A stretch of 7,861 nt of DNA from JAICYJ01 sp038212095 (GTDB taxonomy: Bacteria > Actinomycetota > Thermoleophilia > Gaiellales > JAICJC01), in contig JBBQUW010000053.1 in NCBI GenBank assembly GCA_038212095.1, positions 1 to 7,861 on the forward strand. The letters are read 5' to 3'. Positions 1 to 5,017 of the stretch are shown here, piece after piece (the stretch's first letter is position 1; each line of letters opens with the position of its first letter). The notes beneath the pieces were generated by a model. The model was not told the DNA's origin. It saw nothing but the letters and a program-made list of their open reading frames with translations, and did not search any database. A program made the position numbers and the translations under genes.

Positions 1-128
1 GACGTCAGCACCTCCTCGTCCACCTCGTGGCCGCGCCGTCGCAGCGCCTCGGCCAGGCGCTGCACGAACACGCCGTACTCGGGCCGCGCGGGACTGGGAT
101 ACATGTTGGAGAGCAGCAGAATGCGCAC
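1..128 (-). CDS. Glycosyltransferase family 4-type protein, N-terminal fragment (runs off the window)
   Basis: Only the first 42 codons lie in the window. Reading leftwards from a GTG at 128, the product begins MRILLLSNMYPSP, continues with EYGVFVQRLAEALRRRGHEV and runs off the left edge. A short hydrophobic first strand, then an N-x-Y-P turn, a G-x-F-V-x-x-L-A-x-A-L helix and an R-R-G-H-E-V strand are the usual start of the Rossmann-like acceptor domain of GT-B glycosyltransferases (Glyco_transf_4). These enzymes move a sugar from a nucleotide-sugar to a lipid or glycan acceptor at the membrane. The gene is on the same strand as the ABC importer and starts 32 bases after the PotC-like stop, so it may be cotranscribed, but no functional link is evident. 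No good Shine-Dalgarno precedes the GTG. The donor and acceptor cannot be told from this fragment. Confidence 0.7.
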   Translation of the reverse strand, partial: MRILLLSNMYPSPARPEYGVFVQRLAEALRRRGHEVDEEVLT

Positions 129-160
129 GCCGCAAAGCCTACGCGCTGCAGCCCGCGGAG

Positions 161-970
161 CTAGCTACCGAGTCCCCGCTCCGCGCGGCGACGACCGACC
201 TCCGACAGCACCACCAGCAGCAGCGAAGCGGCGATGATCAATCCGCCGATGGCCACCGTCTGCGGCCGCAGGTAGGGCGTGCGGGCGTTGTTGTAGAGGT
301 ATGTCGGGAATGTGTTGTGGCCGGGTGGCACCAGGAAGTTGGCGATCGCCACCTCGTCGAACGAGATCGTGAACGCGATCACGAACGACGACGCCATTGC
401 CGGCAGGATCAGCGGCACGGTGATGCGGGTGAACGCCGCCATCGCGCTCGCGCCCAGATCGCGGGCGGCCTCGCCGATCGAGGGGTCGAGGGTGTTCAGC
501 CGCGGCAGGATCACGAGCACGCCGTAGGGCACCGAGACCAGCACGTGCATCACCAGCAGCGCCTGCAGGGACGTGTGCAGTCCCAGCGAGTGAAGGAGGA
601 TCAGCATGCCGACCCCGAGCACCACGTACGGCACAACCAACGGCAGCATGATCAGCGCGATCACGAATCCGCGCCCGAACAGGCGGCGAGCCGAGAGCGC
701 GAGCGCTGCCATCACCCCCAGCAGCGTCGCAGCCAGGGCGTTGACGGCAGCCAGGAGGAGGCTGCGCTTGAGCGCGTCGGTCAGGTTCGGGTTGTTCAGG
801 GCCTGGTCGTACCAGTGGGTGGTGAAGCCCTTCAACGGCAGCACCGGCGAGTTGTTGTTGTTGAACGAGAAGATCACCAGGACGGCCAGCGGCAGGTAGA
901 GAAACAGCACCATCAACACGAAGTAGCTGCCAAGGACGCCTCGCGCCAATCGTCCAGCCGCGGCGTTCAA
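161..970 (-). CDS. potC: ABC importer inner-membrane permease, PotC-like (spermidine/putrescine family)
   Basis: One of two membrane subunits of a polyamine/opine-type ABC importer. The product is 269 residues, normal for PotC. Hydrophobic segments lie at about 14-36, 68-92, 101-126, 136-156, 191-213 and 240-258, which fits six helices. The cytoplasmic EAA loop that contacts the ATPase is clear at residues 167-190 (EAARDLGAS, then ITVPLILP). A PotC-style S-F-D-E motif follows at 203-206. The TTG start at 970 is chosen because it is preceded by GGAGAG with a 5-base spacer and overlaps the PotB-like stop by four bases (TTGA), a translational-coupling arrangement. A longer frame opens from 1048 but would overlap PotB by about 80 bases, and its extra residues look unlike a permease N-terminus. 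Residues 37-40 are four consecutive Asn. The substrate is inferred only from family. Confidence 0.9.
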   Translation of the reverse strand: MNAAAGRLARGVLGSYFVLMVLFLYLPLAVLVIFSFNNNNSPVLPLKGFTTHWYDQALNNPNLTDALKRSLLLAAVNALAATLLGVMAALALSARRLFGRGFVIALIMLPLVVPYVVLGVGMLILLHSLGLHTSLQALLVMHVLVSVPYGVLVILPRLNTLDPSIGEAARDLGASAMAAFTRITVPLILPAMASSFVIAFTISFDEVAIANFLVPPGHNTFPTYLYNNARTPYLRPQTVAIGGLIIAASLLLVVLSEVGRRRAERGLGS

Positions 971-1902
971 TGCTTCTCTCCGCGCAGGTCGGCGGTCAGG
1001 TAGCGGCTGGATACCGCGATCATCACCAGCACCACCAACATCAGCCACATCGCCAGCACCGATCCGAAGTTCCAGCGGTTCTCACCCGTGAACGCGTTCT
1101 GGATGAAGTTGCCGAACATCAGGTCGTTCGGTCCGCCGACCAAGTACGGCGTGATGTACTCGCCGGTGGTCGGGATCAGCACGAACACGAAGGCCGCGAT
1201 CACGCCTGGCAGGCTGAGCGGCAGCGTGACCCGCAGGAACGTGCTGAAGCGGCCGGCGCCCAGATCCTGGGCTGCCTCGAGCAGCCGGAAGTCGAGGTTG
1301 TCGAGCACCACGAAGATCGGCAGAGCGACGAACGGAATCCAGGAGTAGGCGAGCACCAGGCCGATCGCAAAACGGCTGTGGTAGAAGAACGTGATCGGAT
1401 TGTTGGAGTTGACCAGCCCCATCCACTCGAGCGCCGAGTTGACGGTGCCGTGCCCCGGCAGCATCACCGTCCAGGCGTAGATACGCAGCAGGTAGCTGGT
1501 GAAGAAGGGTGCCAGCATCACCATCAGCAGCGTGTAGCGGCGACGGCGGGCGACGAAGGCGAGGAAGAACGCCAGCGGATAGGCCAGCACCACCGCCGAC
1601 ACCGAGACGATCAGGGTGATCTGGATCGAGAGCGTGAAGCGCTTGAAGTAGACCGACTCCGGGCCGGAGTGCAGGAACGGCAGGAAGCCCTTCCAATCGC
1701 TCCAGCTGTAGCTGATTGGTGGATAGACGACGTTCGTCTTGAGACCCACGCTGTACAGCGCGATCAGGATGATAGGAAAGACCAGCAGCGTCAACAGGTA
1801 GACGACGACCGGCACTCCCAGCCAGCCGCGGCCGGGAGGCCGGAAACGACGCCGACCCGCTCTGGGAGCGGGTCGGCGCTCAGAATCGATCGTGGTTGAC
1901 AT
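967..1902 (-). CDS. potB: ABC importer inner-membrane permease, PotB-like (spermidine/putrescine family)
   Basis: Partner permease of the importer, 311 residues, slightly longer than classical PotB because of a basic Arg/Pro-rich cytoplasmic tail (residues 9-26). Hydrophobic segments lie at about 29-50, 90-117, 123-148, 177-201, 232-256 and 280-299. The EAA loop is at 209-233 (EAAQDLGAG, then VTLPLSLPG). The G-E-Y-I-T-P-Y-L-V-G-G stretch at 247-257 is typical of PotB proteins. The gene starts 22 bases after the PotD-like stop and its stop overlaps the PotC start, so the three genes form one operon. The ATG at 1902 has no recognisable Shine-Dalgarno, and a strong GC hairpin lies at 1850-1878, from the 25th base of the coding sequence. 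Translation may therefore depend on coupling to the upstream gene. Family assignment is secure; the transported solute is not. Confidence 0.9.
   Translation of the reverse strand: MSTTIDSERRPAPRAGRRRFRPPGRGWLGVPVVVYLLTLLVFPIILIALYSVGLKTNVVYPPISYSWSDWKGFLPFLHSGPESVYFKRFTLSIQITLIVSVSAVVLAYPLAFFLAFVARRRRYTLLMVMLAPFFTSYLLRIYAWTVMLPGHGTVNSALEWMGLVNSNNPITFFYHSRFAIGLVLAYSWIPFVALPIFVVLDNLDFRLLEAAQDLGAGRFSTFLRVTLPLSLPGVIAAFVFVLIPTTGEYITPYLVGGPNDLMFGNFIQNAFTGENRWNFGSVLAMWLMLVVLVMIAVSSRYLTADLRGEKH
1850..1878 (-). repeat. 13-bp perfect inverted repeat (hairpin) inside the PotB-like 5' coding region
   Basis: The left arm CGCCGACCCGCTC (1850-1862) and the right arm GAGCGGGTCGGCG (1866-1878) are exact reverse complements separated by a 3-base loop. 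In the minus-strand mRNA this forms a very stable stem-loop beginning 24 bases after the A of the PotB start codon and about 47 bases past the PotD stop. It encodes residues 9-17, in the Arg/Pro-rich tail, where the protein sequence is probably loosely constrained. Plausible roles are slowing PotB initiation or protecting the upstream binding-protein mRNA from 3' decay, so that more binding protein than permease is made. The structure is seen directly; the role is inferred. There is no U-run, so it is not an intrinsic terminator. Confidence 0.75.
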
Positions 1903-1924
1903 TGGCTGGGCCGGCCGGTGTGGC

Positions 1925-2530
1925 TTAGGCGGTCGCCTTCACCTCGTCCCATGCGGCCTGATACTTGGCCCGCTGCGGAATGAACTGCTCCAGGTGCACC
2001 GGCGGCGCGACCCGATTGGGATCGCCGAAGTCGAGCACCGCGACCGCCTCGGGCTGCGCGTACGCGCTGTTTCGCTTCCCAGGCTTCGCGATCGAGAGGT
2101 CGCTCGCCTTGACCGTGGTATTGGCGCTGGCGTACACGAACGCGTTGGCCAGGTCGACGCAGGCGTCGTGGCCGATGAACGAGTCAACGTACGCATGGTT
2201 GTGGTAGAAGTTCTTGCTGTCCTTGCCCATGATGTAGCCGCAGTACCACGCCAGCTGGCCCTGGGTCGGCTTCATCCACCCGACATCGAGACCGGCCACC
2301 AGCATGTCGTTGAAGTCGTTCGGCCAGGCGTACGTGATCCAGATGTCGCCGGACTTGAAGGCCGGCTGCATGTCGTCGTACTCCAGCTTCCAGTAGAACG
2401 CGTTCAGCGCCTTCTGCTCGATCAGCTTCTGCTTGGCGGCCTCGATCTCGGCGTCGGACATGTTGTAGATGTTGCTGACACCGTTCACCAGACCGGCGAT
2501 CTCGATCGGCGTGCTGCCGCCGTCCCACAT
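1925..2530 (-). CDS. C-terminal part of the PotD-like binding protein (lobe II), downstream of the amber codon
   Basis: Open frame of 201 codons from an ATG at 2530 that is an internal Met of the intact gene (residue 196 if read through). It carries lobe II. The stretch I-T-Y-A-W-P-N-D aligns without gaps to the W229 segment of E. coli PotD, and L-A-W-Y-C-G-Y-I-M aligns to F-W-M-D-S-L-A-I-P around W255 and D257. Both tryptophans are kept (264 and 290 in read-through numbering), but the ligand-binding Asp257 position is Cys292. The fragment has no signal peptide. An A-A-G-G-G about ten bases upstream could allow weak re-initiation, but a cytoplasmic half-protein has no obvious use. It is best read as part of the interrupted gene. 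It ends in TAA 22 bases before the PotB start. Confidence 0.65.
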   Translation of the reverse strand: MWDGGSTPIEIAGLVNGVSNIYNMSDAEIEAAKQKLIEQKALNAFYWKLEYDDMQPAFKSGDIWITYAWPNDFNDMLVAGLDVGWMKPTQGQLAWYCGYIMGKDSKNFYHNHAYVDSFIGHDACVDLANAFVYASANTTVKASDLSIAKPGKRNSAYAQPEAVAVLDFGDPNRVAPPVHLEQFIPQRAKYQAAWDEVKATA

Positions 2531-2548
2531 CGAGATGTGGCCCTTGTC

Positions 2549-3115
2549 CTAGGGATTCCAGAACAGCTCCCAGCCGGGTGCCTCCGCCGGGGCGACCTTG
2601 TCCTTGCGGTACATCACGCTCGAGTAGCCGCTGTCCCACGGGATCCACCACTGCTTGCCGTCGATCACGCCGGCCTTGGTGACGTTGGGGTCGAGCTGGC
2701 CCCAGTTGCTGAGTAGCGACGTGTCCCAGGGCTGGATCAGACCGGCCTGCTGCCAGTCGCGGACGTACGAGATACATGGGTGCATCATGTCGAACTGCGT
2801 GCCCGCGGCCACCTTGTTGACCGCCTCGTCGTCAGACGGGAAGGCCGTGTAGGTCAGCGACGACGGACCGTACTTGTCGACGTACGATTTGCCCGGCACC
2901 TTCATGTAGGTCTGGGCCTTGGTACCGGCTGCCTCGTAGCCCTGCCACTCATAGATGCTCAGGTTGCCGGGCTCCTGGCCGATCGGTGGTCGCTTGACGG
3001 TCGACACCGGGGACGATCCGCCGCCGCTGGAGCTGCCGCAGCCGCCCAGTAGTGCTGCGCCGCCAAGTGACGCCGCGCCGGCGAGAAATGTGCGCCGGTC
3101 TAGTCTGTTGGTCAT
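2549..3115 (-). CDS. N-terminal part of the PotD-like binding protein (Tat/lipoprotein signal and lobe I)
   Basis: This is the 188-residue product made if translation stops at the amber codon. It starts MTNRLDRRTFLAG: the R-R-x-F-L pattern at 7-11 suggests Tat export, and the hydrophobic segment ends in the lipobox L-G-G-C with Cys26 as the lipidated residue. A Gly/Ser linker follows (27-36). The binding fold then begins with N-L-S-I-Y-E-W-Q-G-Y (about 49-58), equivalent to the Y-N-W-x-x-Y first strand that lines the polyamine site in PotD. F-D-M-M-H-P-C-I-S-Y-V and L-I-Q-P-W-D (about 108-132) match the D-L-V-V-P-S-x-Y-Y-V and M-I-Q-K-I-D region. Only lobe I and part of the hinge crossing are encoded, so the fragment alone should not bind ligand. 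Confidence 0.7.
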   Translation of the reverse strand: MTNRLDRRTFLAGAASLGGAALLGGCGSSSGGGSSPVSTVKRPPIGQEPGNLSIYEWQGYEAAGTKAQTYMKVPGKSYVDKYGPSSLTYTAFPSDDEAVNKVAAGTQFDMMHPCISYVRDWQQAGLIQPWDTSLLSNWGQLDPNVTKAGVIDGKQWWIPWDSGYSSVMYRKDKVAPAEAPGWELFWNP

Positions 3116-3130
3116 CAATCCTCCGATTGA
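3115..3130 (-). promoter_or_regulatory. Dyad carrying the PotD ribosome-binding site in its loop
   Basis: TCAATC (3115-3120) and GATTGA (3125-3130) are perfect 6-bp inverted repeats around a 4-base loop. On the mRNA the loop is GGAG, the core of the Shine-Dalgarno of the PotD-like gene, and the last stem base is the A of its ATG. The dyad is AT-rich in a GC-rich region. It could act as an RNA hairpin that exposes or limits the ribosome-binding site, or as DNA could be a small operator. A 6-bp dyad alone is expected by chance about once or twice in a window of this size; its exact position is what makes it notable. Confidence 0.4.
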
Positions 3131-3158
3131 ACGAGGGGGGTCAGGCTCGTCGAAGGCG

Positions 3159-3187
3159 AATGTAGCGATAATGACGGCCGGAGTCCA
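3159..3187 (-). promoter_or_regulatory. Candidate sigma70-type promoter for the importer operon
   Basis: On the minus strand, TGGACT (3187-3182) and TACATT (3164-3159) are separated by 17 bases. Each matches the -35 and -10 consensus at four of six positions. Transcription would start near 3152 and leave a leader of about 37 bases with the GGAGG site. A plus-strand GATAAT at 3167-3172 could be a -10 for the divergent lipoprotein gene, but no -35 sits at the right distance. The whole intergenic space is 73 bases, so the two promoters must overlap. This is a weak, by-eye call. Confidence 0.3.
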
Positions 3188-3188
3188 G

Positions 3189-3770
3189 ATGTACCGCTCA
3201 CATTCGCATTCGAAGCCGCCCCGCCACCTCGCCCTCCTGGTGCTGGTGGCGTGGGTCGCCGGGTGCGGCAGCAGCTCCTCCACCATCTCGGCCCCTCCAT
3301 CGCCCCTGCCCCTGCTGCCGGCTGCCGCACTGCCGCAGCTGACGCCGGTCGACAGCCCGCTAACCGCGACCGAGCTGACCCACGACGCGCCGATCGCCGG
3401 CTTCGCCGACCACCTCGCCGCCTGGGGCTACCAGCGAGGCAGCCAGCGGGTGTTCCGCGGAAACAGCGGCGACTTCACCAACGTCGTCTCCCGCACGCTC
3501 GAGTTCGGATCGGCGGACGGGGCGGCGGCCTACGTGCGGTTGGTCGACACGCGGGTGGCCGACTTCTTCGGCAGCGGATCCAAGGTGGCCGCGCTCAGCT
3601 CAGCCGGGCGCAGCGGCTATCTGATCAGGGCGGCACCGTGCGGCTGCCATCTGGAGACGCCGGTCATGCTGGCCGTGCTCAGCGCCGGGAGCCGCGTCAC
3701 ATGGCTGTACGGCACCGGCCGCGGCGCGCGGCCGGCGGGCCTACGAGCGTTGCTCGCCCAGGCGCCCTAA
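3189..3770 (+). CDS. Small secreted lipoprotein of unknown function
   Basis: I do not recognise the family. The 193-residue product has a short basic, His/Ser-rich N-terminus, a hydrophobic segment at 13-24 and the lipobox V-A-G-C with Cys26 as the predicted lipid anchor. A Ser/Pro/Leu-rich linker (27-55) follows, then a compact domain of about 135 residues with no transmembrane segment. That domain should sit on the outer face of the cytoplasmic membrane. A C-G-C pair lies near residues 151-153. The ATG at 3189 is preferred because GGAG precedes it by five bases; the ATG at 3171 in the same frame has no such site, and starts further upstream would run through the PotD gene. The gene is divergent from the importer operon with 73 bases between starts, and its stop overlaps that of the MFS gene. 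Any role as an accessory to the importer is a guess from position. Confidence 0.75.
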   Translation: MYRSHSHSKPPRHLALLVLVAWVAGCGSSSSTISAPPSPLPLLPAAALPQLTPVDSPLTATELTHDAPIAGFADHLAAWGYQRGSQRVFRGNSGDFTNVVSRTLEFGSADGAAAYVRLVDTRVADFFGSGSKVAALSSAGRSGYLIRAAPCGCHLETPVMLAVLSAGSRVTWLYGTGRGARPAGLRALLAQAP

Positions 3771-4918
3771 GAACCCGCTGCAAGCAGTTCTGAGCGCATC
3801 GTCAGGTAGGCCAGCAGGCAGAGGCCGGCGAGCAGCCCGTAGGCCGTGCGGTCACCAGCCGCCCCGGCCACGGCACCGCCCACCACCGGCCCGACCACCG
3901 CACCGATCCCCCACACCAGGTTGACGAGGCCGAGCGCCAGGCCGTGACCAAGACCAGCCCTGTCAGCACCGTCGGTGCCCATCGGATAGCCAACTCCGTA
4001 CAACACTGACAGCACCGGCGCGATCAGCACCAGCATCACGGCGAAGGCTGCCGAGCGCATCGGCAACAGCAGTACGAGCGTCGCCGCCATCAGCACGATG
4101 CAGTCCCCGCGGGCGACCGGCAGCCGGCCGATGCGATCGCCGAGCCGCCCCGTGGTGGCTATCGCAATCGCGCCCAGTACGGCGCCCACCGCGTACAGCC
4201 AGCCCAGCGTCGACTGCGACACGCCGGCCGCGCCGAGGTGCAGCGGCAAGAGCACCTGCAGCGTGCCTCCGACCAGAGCCACCAGCGCGATCACGATCAG
4301 GCTGACGGCGATCAACGGCTCGGAAGCGGCCGCCTGAAGCGCTGGGCGCAGGCTGCGCTCGCGCCGCCCCTCGACCCGTGCATCGGCTTCACATAGGCCC
4401 CACAGCGCCAGCAACAGCGAGGCCGCTGCGGCGGCCAGGAAGGTCGTGCGTATCCCCAACGCTCCCGCCACCGCCCCTCCCAGCAGCGGCCCCGCCACCA
4501 TGCCACCGGTGGCGGACGCGTTCGCGAAGCCGATCTCGGCGCCGCGGCGGTGCTCGAGCGACGATCCCGCCAGCCAGCCCAGGGCCGCGCTCCAGGCGAC
4601 GCTCGAGGCCAGACCCTGCGCGAGCCTGGCGGCGATCAGGACGCCGAAGGAGTCGCCCAGCGCGAATGCCGCTGTTGCGGCGGCCATCAACAGCGAACCG
4701 GCGATCGTCACGGTGCGCATGCCGATCCGGTCCGCCAGGTGACCAACCGGAACCGCCGCCACCACCACCGCCGCGCTGTAGGAGCCCAGCAGCAGCCCCG
4801 ACTGCAGCTTCGAGAGGTCGAGCCGGTCGGCAAGCTGGGGCAGAAGCGGCACGATGGCCGAGAACAGCGCCAGATCGAGCATCACCAGCAGCGAGACGTA
4901 GATCGTCATACGCCTCAC
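3767..4918 (-). CDS. Major facilitator superfamily transporter, DHA1-like efflux type
   Basis: A 383-residue membrane protein with about twelve hydrophobic segments in two halves joined by a charged loop near 178-195 (EADARVEGRRER). Motif A, G-H-L-A-D-R-I-G-M-R, is at 59-68 after helix 2, and its repeat G-R-L-G-D-R-I-G-R is at 257-265. Motif B (R98 with Q-G at 101-102) lies in helix 4. Motif C, G-x-x-x-G-P-x-x-G-G, is at 139-148 in helix 5 and is characteristic of proton-coupled antiporters. Export of a small molecule or drug is therefore the likely role; the substrate cannot be read from sequence. The GTG at 4918 is chosen because GGTGGAG lies five bases upstream; the ATG at 4909 has only a poorly spaced GAGG. 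The gene is divergent from the c-di-GMP enzyme gene (99 bases between starts). Its TAG stop overlaps the lipoprotein TAA in the four bases CTAA. Confidence 0.88.
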   Translation of the reverse strand: MRRMTIYVSLLVMLDLALFSAIVPLLPQLADRLDLSKLQSGLLLGSYSAAVVVAAVPVGHLADRIGMRTVTIAGSLLMAAATAAFALGDSFGVLIAARLAQGLASSVAWSAALGWLAGSSLEHRRGAEIGFANASATGGMVAGPLLGGAVAGALGIRTTFLAAAAASLLLALWGLCEADARVEGRRERSLRPALQAAASEPLIAVSLIVIALVALVGGTLQVLLPLHLGAAGVSQSTLGWLYAVGAVLGAIAIATTGRLGDRIGRLPVARGDCIVLMAATLVLLLPMRSAAFAVMLVLIAPVLSVLYGVGYPMGTDGADRAGLGHGLALGLVNLVWGIGAVVGPVVGGAVAGAAGDRTAYGLLAGLCLLAYLTMRSELLAAGS

Positions 4919-4932
4919 CGAGACTCCACCGG

Positions 4933-4979
4933 CGGTCGGTCACAGGCGCATGCCGCGGTTGCCTTCATGCAGCCGACCG
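4933..4979. repeat. Nested inverted repeats between the MFS gene and the c-di-GMP enzyme gene
   Basis: CGGTCGG (4933-4939) pairs with CCGACCG (4973-4979). Inside it, GCATG (4948-4952) pairs with CATGC (4966-4970). The divergent intergenic region is only 99 bases (4919-5017), so a dyad here could be an operator or a leader hairpin. The arms are short and GC-rich, so chance is a real alternative. No convincing -35/-10 pair was found in this spacer; TTGCCT at 4959-4964 has no good -10 partner. Confidence 0.25.
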
Positions 4980-5017
4980 TACCTCAATTCCCGCATGAGT
5001 AAGCCGATCACGCGTGG

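Larger units (their letters stand above)
1925..3115 (-). pseudogene. potD: Solute-binding lipoprotein of the importer, PotD-like, interrupted by one in-frame TAG
   Basis: The region reads as one 396-codon binding-protein gene apart from an amber codon (TAG) at 2549-2551, codon 189. The 188 codons before it and the 207 after it are in the same frame, and together they give a normal full-length PotD-type protein with two lobes. The break falls between W-E-L-F-W-N-P and D-K-G-H-I-S-M-W-D-G-G, a hinge-proximal stretch that PotD homologues read without a gap (W-x-x-L-W-D-P-x-Y-K-G-x-I-S-M). No other stop or frameshift is present and codon usage is unchanged on both sides, so the event is very recent or is a base-calling error. 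TAG also ends three other genes here (PotC-like, MFS and SDR), which argues against amber being recoded in this organism. The start ATG at 3115 follows GGAGG at a 4-base spacing. The gene heads the importer operon. Confidence 0.85.

Noticed and set aside
159..166. Palindrome AGCTAGCT at the PotC-like stop codon.
   Set aside because: Eight bases without a loop or a U-run. It does not look like a terminator and is short enough to be chance.
851..863. Four tandem GTT units (a run of four Asn codons) in the PotC-like gene.
   Set aside because: Only four units, in an external loop that varies in length in this family. Too short to treat as a phase-variable tract.
971..1048. N-terminal extension of the PotC-like frame up to 1048.
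   Set aside because: The 26 extra residues are Arg/Pro/Asp-rich and overlap the PotB-like gene. The TTG at 970 has a good GGAGAG site and a 4-base coupled overlap.
970..1899. A 309-codon plus-strand open frame opposite the PotB-like gene.
   Set aside because: Low-complexity His/Gln/Arg/Glu-rich translation with no domain. It mirrors the codon pattern of a clear permease on the other strand.
2549..2551. Amber codon as a site for pyrrolysine or another recoded residue.
   Set aside because: TAG is used as the ordinary stop of three other genes in the window, and the position in PotD-like proteins has no known special residue. Recent mutation or sequencing error is simpler.
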